Source of the DNA: Ancylobacter rudongensis
GTDB taxonomy: Bacteria; Pseudomonadota; Alphaproteobacteria; Rhizobiales; Xanthobacteraceae
NCBI RefSeq assembly: GCF_900100155.1
Contig: NZ_FMTP01000001.1
Span: 682,001-746,000 of the forward strand
Direction of reading: 5' to 3'
Length of the DNA stretch: 64,000 bases
The notes beneath the pieces were generated by a model. That model did not search any database and was not told the origin of the DNA. It saw only the letters and a program-made list of their open reading frames with translations. A program made the translations under genes and the position numbers. Numbering within the stretch: the first letter of the stretch is position 1; every line of letters begins with the position of its first letter. Shown here piece by piece: positions 1-9,056 of this stretch.

Positions 1-691
1 ATTTGTGGAAGCCGAGCCACAGGCCGAAGCGGTCGGAGAGCGAGACTTTTTCCTCCACCGCTTCGCCGGGATTGATCGCGGTCGAGCGCTCATTCTCCAC
101 CATCTCGCGCGCCAATATGTGGCGCCGGTTGGAGGTGGCGTAGAAGATCACATTCTCCGGGCGCCCCTCGATGCCGCCTTCCAGCACCGCCTTCAGCGAT
201 TTGTACGAGGTGTCGTCGGCGTCGAAGGACAGGTCGTCGCAGAAGATGACGAATCGGAACGGCGCCGGCCGCACCAGGCTCATCAGCGCCGGCAATGTCT
301 CGATGTCCTCGCGGTGAATTTCCACCAGCTTGAGCGGCGGCTTGCCCTCGCGCGCCATCTCGGCGTTGACCGCGGCGTGAGCCGCCTTGACCAGCGAGCT
401 CTTGCCCATGCCGCGCGCGCCCCACAGCAGGGCGTTGTTGGCCGGCAGGTCGCGGGCGAAGCGCAGCGTGTTGTCCATCAGCAGGTCGCGGGTGCGCTCG
501 ATTCCCTTGAGAAGCTCCATCTCGACCCGGCTGACTCGCGGCACCGCTTCAAGCCGGCGCTCGTCGGCGTGCCAGATGAAGGCGTCGGCCTGGGTGAAGT
601 CGGCGGTGGCGGCGCGGGCGGGGGCAAGGCGTTCGAGCGCCTCGGCGATGCGGGTGAGAACGACGCCGAGATCGGCCGGTGTGTGGGTCAT
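1..691 (-). CDS. DUF815-family P-loop ATPase (partial, C-terminus beyond window)
   Basis: The first 230 codons are visible, starting at the ATG at 691-689; the C-terminal part lies off the left edge. A Walker A motif GARGMGKSS sits at residues 91-99. It is followed by a Walker B-like segment (FVIFCDDL) and an ATSNRRH stretch resembling sensor 1 of AAA-type ATPases. This layout matches the DUF815 family of bacterial ATPases, whose cellular role is poorly defined. The gene diverges from yajC across about 195 bases. Family assignment is good; no substrate or partner can be read from the sequence. Confidence 0.85.
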   Translation of the reverse strand, partial: MTHTPADLGVVLTRIAEALERLAPARAATADFTQADAFIWHADERRLEAVPRVSRVEMELLKGIERTRDLLMDNTLRFARDLPANNALLWGARGMGKSSLVKAAHAAVNAEMAREGKPPLKLVEIHREDIETLPALMSLVRPAPFRFVIFCDDLSFDADDTSYKSLKAVLEGGIEGRPENVIFYATSNRRHILAREMVENERSTAINPGEAVEEKVSLSDRFGLWLGFHK

Positions 692-801
692 GATGGGCTC
701 CTCCGCCTGCGGGAATAGCCATTGCGCCGGCGCACGACAAGCAGAACCGTAACGTCTGGTACGCCATAGCGCGCCTGTGACCCCGCTGCGGCCGACGGCG
801 T

Positions 802-829
802 TTGCATTCGGCGGGAGCGTCAGTATAGT
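802..829 (+). promoter_or_regulatory. Putative sigma70 promoter of yajC-secDF
   Basis: TTGCAT (802-807) and TATAGT (824-829) are separated by 16 bases and lie about 57 bases upstream of the yajC start. The -10 is close to consensus. Read by eye; no transcript data. Confidence 0.5.
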
Positions 830-885
830 CCGCGCCGCTTCGCCGGGCCTTTCGCCCGCCTTCGATCGACGGACAAGGAACCGAC

Positions 886-1227
886 ATGTTGATTACGCCC
901 GCCTATGCGCAGGCCGCCCCCATGGGCGGCGGTACCGACATGCTGATGTCGCTGCTGCCTTTCGTGCTGATCTTCGTGATCATGTATTTCCTGATTCTGC
1001 GCCCGCAGCAGAAGAAGGTGAAGGCGCACCAGGAAATGGTGAAGAGCGTTCGTCGCGGCGACACCGTCGTCACCACGGGCGGGCTGATCGGCAAGGTCTC
1101 GCGGGTGATCGACGACAGCGAGATCGAGCTGCAGGTGTCGGAGGGCGTGAAGATCCGCCAGCTGCGCGGCATGATCTCCGAGGTTCGCGCCAAGGGCGAG
1201 CCGGCCAAGGAAGATACCGAGTCCTGA
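886..1227 (+). CDS. yajC: Preprotein translocase accessory subunit YajC
   Basis: This 113-residue protein has one transmembrane segment (about residues 20-40) followed by the basic RPQQKK motif and a small cytoplasmic domain, the standard YajC plan. YajC associates with SecDF and YidC at the SecYEG channel. The ATG at 886 has an AAGGA ribosome binding site 6 bases upstream. secD and secF follow on the same strand 49 bases downstream, so the three genes probably form one transcription unit. Confidence 0.96.
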   Translation: MLITPAYAQAAPMGGGTDMLMSLLPFVLIFVIMYFLILRPQQKKVKAHQEMVKSVRRGDTVVTTGGLIGKVSRVIDDSEIELQVSEGVKIRQLRGMISEVRAKGEPAKEDTES

Positions 1228-1276
1228 GCGCTGACCTCTTGCGGCCGTAACCGCTCGGGCGGCCGGAAGGAACCCC

Positions 1277-2875
1277 ATGCTTTACTTCTCGAAATGGAAG
1301 GCGTTCGCGATCCTGGCGGTCTCGGCCATCATCTGCTTGATGGCCGTGCCCAGCCTGCTGTCGCAATCCGCCTATGACAGCCTGCCCAGCTTCCTCCAGC
1401 GCAAGATCGTGCTGGGCCTCGACCTTCAGGGCGGGTCCTACATCGTCCTGCAGGTCGACGCCCAGTCGGTGCGCAAGATCCGCCTAGAGCAACTGCGCGA
1501 CGACGCGCGCCGCGTCCTGCGCGATGCCAAAATCGGCTATACCGGCCTTGCCATCCAGGGCGAGGCGGTCGAGGTGCGGATCCGCGAGGGTCAGGATGTC
1601 GAGGCGGCGCTGACCCAGCTGCGCACGCTGGCGCTGCCGATCGGCGGCGCGATGGCGACCGCCGGACAGCTCGACACCGATGTCTCGCGCGATGGCAACA
1701 CCATCGAGCTGGCACCGACCTCGGCCGGCGTCCAGGCTCGCACCATCCAGGCGGTGTCGCAGTCGATCGAGATCATCCGCAAGCGCATCGATCAGCTCGG
1801 CACCACCGAGCCCTCGATCCAGCGCCAGGGCGCCGACCGCATCCAGGTGCAGGTGCCGGGCCTGCAGGACCCCTCGCGGCTGAAGGCCCTGCTCGGCCAG
1901 ACCGCGCAGCTGACCTTCCGCCTCGTCGACAACACGATGAGCCCGCAGCAGGCGCTGCAGGGCCGCGCCCCGGCCGGGACGGAAGTCCTCACCTCGCAGG
2001 ACAACCCGCCGGTTCCCTATCTGATCGAGCAGCGCGTGCTGGTCGCCGGCGAGGACCTCACCGACGCGCAGCCGGGTTTCGACCCAACGACGCGCGAGCC
2101 GGTCGTCACCTTCCGCTTCAACACCAATGGCGCCCGCCGCTTCGCCGAGGCGACGCAGGCCAATGTCGGGCGGCCCTTCGCCATCATCCTCGACAACCGC
2201 GTTATCTCCGCGCCGGTGATCCGCGAGCCGATCCTCGGTGGCTCCGGCCAGATCAGCGGCAATTTCACCGTGCAGGAAGCGAACGACCTCGCCATCCTGC
2301 TGCGCGCCGGCGCCCTGCCGGTGCCGCTCCAGGTGGTGGAGGAGCGCACGGTCGGTCCGGGCCTCGGCGCGGATTCGATCCGGGCCGGCCTCATCGCCTC
2401 CATCGTCGGTGCGACGCTGGTCGCGCTGTTCATGGTGGCGACCTATGGCCTGTTCGGCGTCATCGCCAACATCGCGGTCGCGATCAATGTCGGTATGATC
2501 TTCGGCGTGCTGGCCATGCTCGGGGCGACGCTGACCCTGCCCGGCATTGCCGGCGTGGTGCTCACCGTGGGCATCGCGGTGGATTCCAACGTGCTGATCT
2601 ATGAGCGCATCCGCGAGGAGGCGAGGGCGGGGCGTTCGGCGATTTCGGCCATTGATGCCGGCTTCTCCCGCGCGCTGGCGACCATCCTCGATTCGAACAT
2701 CACCACCTTCATCGCGGCGGCGGTGCTGTTCTATGTCGGCTCCGGCCCGGTGCGTGGCTTCGCCATCACCTTCGGCATCGGCATCATGACCACCGTCTTC
2801 ACCGCCTTCACGCTGACCCGCCTTATGGTGGCGCTGTGGGTGCGCTGGCAGCGCCCCCAGCGCGTGCCGATCTAA
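1277..2875 (+). CDS. secD: Protein translocase subunit SecD
   Basis: SecD is an RND-family partner of SecYEG that uses the proton motive force to help complete protein export. The 532-residue product has an N-terminal membrane segment (about residues 8-28) and the diagnostic GLDLQGG motif at 47-53. A large periplasmic P1 domain follows, then a C-terminal block of five membrane segments (about 365-525) containing the GIAVDSNVLIYERI signature. Length is normal. A GGAAGGAA-type ribosome binding site precedes the ATG. secF starts 17 bases after the stop. Confidence 0.98.
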   Translation: MLYFSKWKAFAILAVSAIICLMAVPSLLSQSAYDSLPSFLQRKIVLGLDLQGGSYIVLQVDAQSVRKIRLEQLRDDARRVLRDAKIGYTGLAIQGEAVEVRIREGQDVEAALTQLRTLALPIGGAMATAGQLDTDVSRDGNTIELAPTSAGVQARTIQAVSQSIEIIRKRIDQLGTTEPSIQRQGADRIQVQVPGLQDPSRLKALLGQTAQLTFRLVDNTMSPQQALQGRAPAGTEVLTSQDNPPVPYLIEQRVLVAGEDLTDAQPGFDPTTREPVVTFRFNTNGARRFAEATQANVGRPFAIILDNRVISAPVIREPILGGSGQISGNFTVQEANDLAILLRAGALPVPLQVVEERTVGPGLGADSIRAGLIASIVGATLVALFMVATYGLFGVIANIAVAINVGMIFGVLAMLGATLTLPGIAGVVLTVGIAVDSNVLIYERIREEARAGRSAISAIDAGFSRALATILDSNITTFIAAAVLFYVGSGPVRGFAITFGIGIMTTVFTAFTLTRLMVALWVRWQRPQRVPI

Positions 2876-2892
2876 GAAAGGCGAGCATTTCC

Positions 2893-3858
2893 ATGCGTCT
2901 GCTCCGCATCGTTCCGGACGACACGACTTTCGACTTCATCCGCTTCCGGCGGATCAGTTTCCCGATCTCGGCCCTGCTGTCGATCGTGGCGCTGGTGGCG
3001 TTCTTCACCATGGGTCTGAACTTCGGCATCGACTTCAAGGGCGGCACGCTGCTTGAAGTGCGCTACGCCAACAACACGCTGAACATCGCCGATGTCCGCT
3101 CGCGCCTGGAGACGCTCGATCTGGGCGAGGTGCAAATCCAGGAGATCGGCGGCGATGGCGAGGTGCTGATCCGCGTCGCCCAGCAGCCGGGCGGCGAGCA
3201 GGCGCAGCAGGTGGTGGTCGGCAAGGTGCGGGCCGCTCTCGGCGAGGGGGTCGAGTATCGCCGCATCGAGGTGGTGGGCCCGCGCGTGTCGCAGGAACTG
3301 CTCAGCTACGGCATTGTCGGGCTGATGATGGCGGTGTTCTGCATCCTCATCTATCTGTGGTTCCGCTTCGAGTGGCAGTTCGCGCTCGGCGCCTCGATCG
3401 CCAATTTCCACGACATCGTGCTCACCATCGGGTTCATGGCGATCTTCCAGATCGACTTCGACCTGACCAGCGTCGCCGCCCTGCTCACCATTCTGGGCTA
3501 CTCGCTGAACGACACCATCGTCATCTATGACCGCATCCGCGAAATGCTGCGGCGCTACAAGAAGATGCCGACGGAAGAGCTGCTCAACGCCTCGATCAAC
3601 TCCACCCTGTCGCGCTCGGTCATCACCCATGTGACGGTGACGCTGGCGCTGCTGGCGCTGGTGCTTTTCGGCGGCCGGGCGATCCACTCCTTCTCGGTGA
3701 CGATGATGTTCGGCGTGGTGCTGGTCGGCACCTACACCTCCATCTTCATCGCCTCGCCGCTGCTGATCTATCTCGGCGTCTCGACCCGGGCGATGGCGGA
3801 GAAGGCGGAGAAGGAAGCCAAGAGCGGCCACGCCAAGGCGGAACGCCTCGCGCCGTGA
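2893..3858 (+). CDS. secF: Protein translocase subunit SecF
   Basis: SecF pairs with SecD in the SecDF-YajC complex of the inner membrane. The 321-residue product carries the GIDFKGG motif at residues 45-51 and a C-terminal set of membrane segments with the SLNDTIVIYDRIRE signature. The reading frame is open further upstream into secD, but the ATG at 2893, preceded by AAAGGCGAG, fits the family N-terminus and avoids a 40-base overlap. The next gene starts 31 bases downstream. Confidence 0.97.
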   Translation: MRLLRIVPDDTTFDFIRFRRISFPISALLSIVALVAFFTMGLNFGIDFKGGTLLEVRYANNTLNIADVRSRLETLDLGEVQIQEIGGDGEVLIRVAQQPGGEQAQQVVVGKVRAALGEGVEYRRIEVVGPRVSQELLSYGIVGLMMAVFCILIYLWFRFEWQFALGASIANFHDIVLTIGFMAIFQIDFDLTSVAALLTILGYSLNDTIVIYDRIREMLRRYKKMPTEELLNASINSTLSRSVITHVTVTLALLALVLFGGRAIHSFSVTMMFGVVLVGTYTSIFIASPLLIYLGVSTRAMAEKAEKEAKSGHAKAERLAP

Positions 3859-3889
3859 GCGCGGGCGGACCTAAGCGGGGGATGGGCTG

Positions 3890-4267
3890 ATGGCGACGCC
3901 CGATGCCCATCTGCCCTACCAGGTGCCGATCGACGGCTATGGCCGGGGCGCGTTCCACTTCGCCGGCATGGCGTCGGCGGGCTCGATCCTGGCGCTGCCG
4001 TCCGGCATCCACGCCTGGGCGCCGCGTGTGCCTGATGAGATCGATGCGGACGCGCTGGCGCGCGTTCTCGCCGAGGCCGCCGGCATCGAACTCCTGCTGA
4101 TCGGCACCGGGGTGGACCCCTGGCCGCTTCCCGATGCCCTGCGCTGGCAACTGCGCGATGCCGGTCTTTCGGTCGATACCCTGCCTACACGCTCGGCCGC
4201 CTCGACCTATAATGTGCTTCTGGCGGAAGGCCGTGCGGTTGCCGCCGCGCTCCTCGCGCTGCCCTGA
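3890..4267 (+). CDS. Mth938-like (DUF498) domain protein, NDUFAF3 family
   Basis: This 125-residue soluble protein has the features of the Mth938/DUF498 fold: the opening PIDGYGRGAFHFAGM segment, a central GIELLLIGTG strand-turn, and a closing segment where the family's conserved ST/RTAASTYNVLLAEGR is seen. The human family member NDUFAF3 is a mitochondrial complex I assembly factor. The bacterial members are not biochemically assigned. The ATG at 3890 has a GGGGGATGG ribosome binding site. The gene lies between secF and a phytoene synthase-like gene, an association that supports a membrane-assembly role by inference. Confidence 0.85.
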   Translation: MATPDAHLPYQVPIDGYGRGAFHFAGMASAGSILALPSGIHAWAPRVPDEIDADALARVLAEAAGIELLLIGTGVDPWPLPDALRWQLRDAGLSVDTLPTRSAASTYNVLLAEGRAVAAALLALP

Positions 4268-4306
4268 GCCACCGCGCCGTCCCTCGCCAATTTCCGGACC
4301 GAAGAC

Positions 4307-5179
4307 ATGAGCCGGCCGAGCCTGACCACGGACACGGACTATTGCGCGGCGCTGGTGCGCGATCTCGACCGCGACCGCTATGTCGCCGACCTCTTCGCGC
4401 CGGCCGAGCGGCGTGGCGCGCTGTTCGCGCTCCATGCCTTCAATGTCGAGGTCTCGCGGGTGCGCGAGGCGATCACCAACCCGCTGGCCGGGGAGGTGCG
4501 CCTGCACTGGTGGCGCGAGGCGCTGGCCGGCGGGGCGCGCGGCGATGTGCAGGCCAACCCGGTGGCGGCGGCGCTGCTCGCGGCGATCGAAACACACCGC
4601 CTGCCGCGCGCGAGCCTGGAGGCGCTGCTGGAGGCCCGGCAGTTCGACCTCTATGACGACCCGATGCCGACGGTGAACGATCTCGAAGGCTATGCCGGCG
4701 AAACCTCCTCGGCCCTGATCCGCCTTGCCGCGCTGGTGCTGGCGCCGGCGGCAGGCGCGGCCTCCGCCGAGGCGGCCGGCCATGCCGGGGTGGCCTATGC
4801 GGTGACGGGGCTGCTGCGGGCCTTTCCGGTGCATGCGCGGCGCGGCCAGTGCTATCTGCCGCTCGATCTGCTGACCGCGCACGGGCTGACGCGCGAGGAT
4901 GCCGTGTCGGGGCAGGTGAGTCCGGCGCTTCATCAGGTACTGAGCGCGCTGCGGGCGCTGGCGCGCCGGCACCATCAAGCCGCGATGAAGGCGCTGGCCG
5001 GCGTCGACCCGGCCGAATTGCCGGCCTTCCTGCCGCTAACGTTGGTGCCGGGCGATCTTGATCGCATGGAACGCCCGCACGATCCGTTCATGGCCGTCCC
5101 GGCGGCGCCCGCGCTCTCCCGCCTGTGGCGGCTCTGGCGCGGCGCCGCGGCGCTCAGGAAGGCCGTGAAGGCCCCCTGA
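4307..5179 (+). CDS. Squalene/phytoene synthase-family protein lacking catalytic Asp motifs (NDUFAF6-like)
   Basis: The 290-residue product has the all-helical squalene/phytoene synthase fold, as judged by the segments ALFALHAFNVEVSRVR, EVRLHWWREAL, YAGETSSALIRL and RRGQCYLPLDLL. Active family enzymes carry two Asp-rich metal-binding motifs, DDxxD near the first segment and a DxxxD before the RGRxYLP motif. Here the equivalents read NVEVS and FPVHA, so isoprenoid synthase activity is unlikely. The HAFNVE segment resembles NDUFAF6, the non-catalytic complex I assembly factor. The gene ends 12 bases from convergent kdsA. Confidence 0.85.
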   Translation: MSRPSLTTDTDYCAALVRDLDRDRYVADLFAPAERRGALFALHAFNVEVSRVREAITNPLAGEVRLHWWREALAGGARGDVQANPVAAALLAAIETHRLPRASLEALLEARQFDLYDDPMPTVNDLEGYAGETSSALIRLAALVLAPAAGAASAEAAGHAGVAYAVTGLLRAFPVHARRGQCYLPLDLLTAHGLTREDAVSGQVSPALHQVLSALRALARRHHQAAMKALAGVDPAELPAFLPLTLVPGDLDRMERPHDPFMAVPAAPALSRLWRLWRGAAALRKAVKAP

Positions 5180-5191
5180 CGCGGCGTTGGC

Positions 5192-6040
5192 TCAAGCGGC
5201 ACGGTCCTTGGCGATGCGGTCGAACGCCTGGAGGCGGGCGACAAGGGCCTCGAACTGGTTCAGCGGCACCATGTTGGGGCCGTCGGACGGCGCCTTGTCC
5301 GGATCGGGATGGGTCTCGATGAACACGCCGGCGACGCCGACCGCCACCGCCGCCCGCGCCAGCACCGGCACGAATTCGCGCTGACCGCCGGAGGAGGTGC
5401 CCTGCCCGCCGGGCTGCTGCACCGAATGGGTGGCGTCGAAAATGACCGGGGCGCCTGTGGTCTCGGCCATGATCGGCAGCGCCCGCATGTCGGTAACGAG
5501 GGTGTTGTAGCCGAAGGACACGCCGCGCTCGGTCACGAGCACGTTCGGATTGCCGCCCTCGATGAGCTTGGCGACGACGTTCTTCATGTCCCAGGGCGCC
5601 AGGAACTGCCCCTTCTTCACATTGACCACCCGGCCGGTGGCGGCGGCGGCGATGAGCAGGTCGGTCTGGCGGCAGAGAAAGGCGGGAATCTGCAGGACGT
5701 CGACCACTTCGCCGACCGGCGCGCACTGGTCGTTCTCATGCACGTCGGTCAGCACCGGCATGCCGTAGCGCTCGCGAATCTCGGCGAAGACCGGCAGGGC
5801 GGCGGAAAGGCCCATGCCGCGCGCGCCCTTGATCGAGGTGCGATTCGCCTTGTCGAACGAGGCCTTGAACACCACGCCGACATTGAGCCGGGTGGCGATC
5901 TCCTTGATCGCGGCGGCGCATTCGAGCGCGTGGTCGCGGCTCTCCATCTGGCAGGGGCCGGCGATCAGCGCCAGCGGCAGGTCATTGCCGAAGCGCACAT
6001 CGCCGATGGAAACCACGGAATTGGCGCCTGAGCCGCTCAT
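5192..6040 (-). CDS. kdsA: 3-deoxy-8-phosphooctulonate synthase
   Basis: KdsA condenses phosphoenolpyruvate with D-arabinose 5-phosphate to make Kdo-8-phosphate, the first committed step of Kdo synthesis for lipopolysaccharide. The 282-residue product shows the family signatures AGPCQMES near the N-terminus, [17 protein letters not shown], and the C-terminal [18 protein letters not shown] segment. Length matches the family. It lies 28 bases downstream of kdsD on the same strand, so two consecutive Kdo pathway steps are co-transcribed. Confidence 0.97.
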   Translation of the reverse strand: MSGSGANSVVSIGDVRFGNDLPLALIAGPCQMESRDHALECAAAIKEIATRLNVGVVFKASFDKANRTSIKGARGMGLSAALPVFAEIRERYGMPVLTDVHENDQCAPVGEVVDVLQIPAFLCRQTDLLIAAAATGRVVNVKKGQFLAPWDMKNVVAKLIEGGNPNVLVTERGVSFGYNTLVTDMRALPIMAETTGAPVIFDATHSVQQPGGQGTSSGGQREFVPVLARAAVAVGVAGVFIETHPDPDKAPSDGPNMVPLNQFEALVARLQAFDRIAKDRAA

Positions 6041-6068
6041 GAGATGTTCCTCGGGTAGGGCGCGGGGG

Positions 6069-7091
6069 TCAGACGACGCCGGCGCGCAGAATGTCGTGAA
6101 TGTGGAGGATGCCGACCGGCTTGCCCTCCGTCACCGCGAAGACGACGGTGATCGGGACCGGCCGCCGGTTCATCAGGCCAAGCGCGGCGCTGGCGAGTTC
6201 CAGCGGATCGACCACGAAGGGCGAGGAAGTCATCACCTTCTCCACCGGCGTCACCAGAAGCTCGCCGCTCATATGGCGGCGCAGGTCGCCATCGGTGACG
6301 ATGCCGGAAAGGCGGCCGGCGCCATCGACCACGCCGCAGCAGCCGAAGCGCTTGCCGGTGATCTCGATCAGCACCTCGCTCATCGGCGTGCCGAGCCGCA
6401 CCAGCGGCATTTCCGCCTCCTGATGCATGATGTCGGCGACCTTCAACAGCCGCGCACCGAGCTTGCCGCCGGGGTGGAACACGCGGAAGTCGGAGGCCGA
6501 AAAGCCCCGGCGTTCGAGCAGCGCCACGGCGAGCGCATCGCCGATGGCGAGCTGCATCAGGGTGGAAGTGGTGGGGGCGAGCCCGTTCGGGCAGGCTTCC
6601 TCGACGCGCGGCAGCACCAGCGCCACATTGGCGGCGCGGCCGAGCGTGCTTTCGGCGCTGGAGGTGATGGCCACCAGCGGTACGGCGAAGCGACGCGCAT
6701 AATGCACGATGTCGCCGAGCTCGGCGGTCTCGCCCGACCAGGAGATGGCCAACAGCACGTCGTCCGGCGTCACCATGCCGAGGTCGCCATGGCTGGCCTC
6801 GGCGGCGTGGAGAAAGAGGGCCGGGGTCCCGGTGGAGGCGAGGGTGGCGGCGAGCTTGCGCCCGATATGGCCGCTCTTGCCCATGCCGGTGACGATGACA
6901 CGGCCGCGCGCGCCCTCGATCAGTCCGATCGCGGCTTCCACCGCGTCTCCAAGTTCCACCTCGATCGCGGCGCTCAGCGCCGCCAGGCCCTTGGCCTCGA
7001 TGGTGAGGGTGCGCAGCACCCGCTCGCGCAATCGGTCATCCCGCGCGGGCGCGGCTGCGGCTGAGTGTGTCTGAGGCTGGGCGGTGCCCAA
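6069..7091 (-). CDS. kdsD: Arabinose-5-phosphate isomerase (KpsF/GutQ family)
   Basis: The enzyme converts D-ribulose 5-phosphate to D-arabinose 5-phosphate, the substrate of the neighbouring kdsA product. A SIS domain ([15 protein letters not shown], then [10 protein letters not shown]) is followed by two CBS domains ending in [12 protein letters not shown] chose the TTG at 7091-7089 because AAGGGAG lies 7 bases upstream, giving 340 residues. A GTG at 7139 would add 16 residues but has no ribosome binding site. kdsA follows 28 bases downstream. Confidence 0.93.
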   Translation of the reverse strand: MGTAQPQTHSAAAAPARDDRLRERVLRTLTIEAKGLAALSAAIEVELGDAVEAAIGLIEGARGRVIVTGMGKSGHIGRKLAATLASTGTPALFLHAAEASHGDLGMVTPDDVLLAISWSGETAELGDIVHYARRFAVPLVAITSSAESTLGRAANVALVLPRVEEACPNGLAPTTSTLMQLAIGDALAVALLERRGFSASDFRVFHPGGKLGARLLKVADIMHQEAEMPLVRLGTPMSEVLIEITGKRFGCCGVVDGAGRLSGIVTDGDLRRHMSGELLVTPVEKVMTSSPFVVDPLELASAALGLMNRRPVPITVVFAVTEGKPVGILHIHDILRAGVV

Positions 7092-7286
7092 GGTAGGTCT
7101 CCCTTGCTCATGGCGACCGGGCACGTTGCGCCCGGACACCCGTCAGCGCCACGCAGCGCGTCAATAAGCGCCAAACGCCCGCGATGCAATGGAGCGACCC
7201 GCCGATGGACGAGCGGCGACCTACGGAACCGGCCATACCTCCCGCACGTTGGGGGGCGCGGACGGCCGCGGCGAAAGGTCTGGACA

Positions 7287-8396
7287 ATGAATATGGGGCG
7301 CGACGGGGCCAACGGGACGGGGGCTCCCGCGGGGGTGACGCTGACGGAAAAGCGCAGCGAGTGGCTGTGGCGGCGGCTCTCACAGGTTGCCATGATCGCC
7401 ATCGCCGTGGTGGTGGTCGGGGCGGCCTTGGTTGCGGCGCGCCCGGTGCTGGTTCCCATTGTCGCCGCCGTCATCATCGGCAGCGTCATCGGCCCGGCGA
7501 TCGAGGGCCTGTCGCGCCGGGGCGTGCCGACCTGGCTCGGTTCCATGCTCATGGTCGTCGGCATTGCCGGGCTGGTCTATGCCCTGGCGGCGGCGCTGGC
7601 CGGGCCGCTCGCCGATTGGACGGCGCGGGCGCCGGAGATCGGCGAGACGCTGCGCGAACGTTTCGCCTCGCTCAAGCCCGCCATCCGAACCGTCGCCTCG
7701 GTGTTCGAATCGATCCAGTCGATCGGCCGGGTGGCCGCGCCGCCCATGGTGGTGGAGGTGGCCGATTCGCAGATGCTGGGCAGCATGGTGGCGCTGGTGA
7801 CGCCGGTGATCGGCCAGTTCATCCTCTTTCTCGGCTCGCTGCTGTTCTTCCTTGCCGGCCGGGTGCAGATCAAACGCCGGGTGGTGCAGGTGATGACCCC
7901 GCGCAAGACGCGGCTGGCGGCGCTGCGGGTCTTCCGCGAGATCGAGGAAAGGCTCGGCGCCTATCTCCTCACGGCCACCTTCATCAATATCGGCCTCGGC
8001 ATCGCAACCGGCCTGATGACCTGGGCGCTCGGCCTGCCCAATCCGCCGCTCTGGGGCGTGCTGGCCGGCGTGCTGAACTATGTTCCCTATGTCGGGCCGG
8101 CGGTGACGACGCTGATTCTGGCCATGGCAGGCGTCGTCTCCTTTCCCGGCCTGCTGCCGGGCCTGCTGCCGGCGGCGGCGTTTCTGGTCATCACCAGCAT
8201 CGAGGGACAGTTCCTGACCCCGCTGATCATTGGCCGCCGTGTGTCGCTCAATCCCTTTGCCGTCTTCCTGTCCATGGCCTTGTGGACCTGGCTGTGGGGG
8301 CCGGCGGGAACCTTCCTCTCCGTGCCACTGCTCATTGCCACTATGGCGCTTGGCGATAGCCTGCTGTCCAAAAGCCGGCCGCAGCTGCCGGGCTGA
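7287..8396 (+). CDS. AI-2E family transporter (PerM-like permease)
   Basis: This 369-residue polytopic membrane protein belongs to the AI-2E/PerM family. A pair of N-terminal helices (VVVVGAALVAARPVLVPIVAA) is followed by a soluble insert at about residues 110-160. The C-terminal membrane block contains GVLAGVLNYVPYVGP and EGQFLTPLIIGRRV, both typical of the family. Substrates are mostly unknown; members have been linked to autoinducer-2 export or sodium/proton exchange. The ATG at 7287 with GAAAGG upstream is preferred; the frame is open further upstream but lacks family sequence there. Divergent from kdsD. Confidence 0.88.
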   Translation: MNMGRDGANGTGAPAGVTLTEKRSEWLWRRLSQVAMIAIAVVVVGAALVAARPVLVPIVAAVIIGSVIGPAIEGLSRRGVPTWLGSMLMVVGIAGLVYALAAALAGPLADWTARAPEIGETLRERFASLKPAIRTVASVFESIQSIGRVAAPPMVVEVADSQMLGSMVALVTPVIGQFILFLGSLLFFLAGRVQIKRRVVQVMTPRKTRLAALRVFREIEERLGAYLLTATFINIGLGIATGLMTWALGLPNPPLWGVLAGVLNYVPYVGPAVTTLILAMAGVVSFPGLLPGLLPAAAFLVITSIEGQFLTPLIIGRRVSLNPFAVFLSMALWTWLWGPAGTFLSVPLLIATMALGDSLLSKSRPQLPG

Positions 8397-8436
8397 GACT
8401 ATTCACAGGCTGTTCACAGGCCGGGCGCTCCCGCGC

Positions 8437-8464
8437 TTGACACCTGCGAGAGCGTGCCTTAACA
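8437..8464 (+). promoter_or_regulatory. Putative promoter of tRNA-Asp
   Basis: A perfect TTGACA (8437-8442) is followed after 16 bases by TTAACA (8459-8464), 43 bases before the mature tRNA 5' end. The -10 match is partial. A nonamer TTCACAGGC is directly repeated at 8402-8410 and 8413-8421, just upstream. Confidence 0.5.
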
Positions 8465-8507
8465 CCCGGCCACTCGCTGCGGGGCCCGGTGCTTCCGACC
8501 CGCGCAG

Positions 8508-8584
<77 letters not shown>

Positions 8585-8783
8585 TCCCTTGCGATGGACC
8601 TGCCGGACGAGATTGAATTCCCGGCTTTATTTCCTTTTCTTCGAAACTCCGTCGACGCCTGATCTCTGATGATCTTCTGCCGCAGGGCCGCGCCATGCAG
8701 GCGTGTTTCGGCGCCGCGCCGGCTTTTATGCGCGCGGATGGCCTGATAGATTCACGCGAGGCGTTGCGAGCGAGGTAGGGCGC

Positions 8784-9056
8784 ATGATGAAAGCATTCCC
8801 GTCGGCCAGCCTTCTGGCCTCCGTGCTGCTGTTGGCCGGCGCTGGCGTGCCGGCGTTCGCCCAGGACACCATGACCCCGCCGCCGGGGCAGGCCTCGCCC
8901 AGCCCCTTCATCAACAGCGTCGGCCCGGATGCGCCGCAGCCGCAGACCGGCGAGCTGGTGCCGCTGCCCGGTCCGCCGCCCGAGGGCAAGGCGGCCGAGA
9001 TCAAGCTGCCCGATTGCGCGCCACCTAATTGCGGCACGCCGCAGATCATGGAATAG
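8784..9056 (+). CDS. Small exported Pro-rich hypothetical protein
   Basis: The 90-residue product begins with a clear signal peptide: positively charged start, hydrophobic stretch ASLLASVLLLAGAGV and an AFA cleavage motif near residue 26. The mature part is about 64 residues, rich in Pro and Gly, and contains two cysteines (PDCAPPNCG). I do not recognise a domain. A GAGGTAGG ribosome binding site 5 bases upstream of the paired ATGATG supports translation. Probably periplasmic; function unknown. Confidence 0.72.
   Translation: MMKAFPSASLLASVLLLAGAGVPAFAQDTMTPPPGQASPSPFINSVGPDAPQPQTGELVPLPGPPPEGKAAEIKLPDCAPPNCGTPQIME

Noticed and set aside
5-718. 237-codon plus-strand frame at the left edge
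   Set aside because: It is the shadow of the DUF815 ATPase gene, whose minus-strand product has intact Walker motifs.
8402-8421. Direct repeat TTCACAGGC considered as DnaA boxes or an origin
   Set aside because: It does not match the DnaA box TTATCCACA, is only two copies, and lies directly in front of a tRNA promoter.
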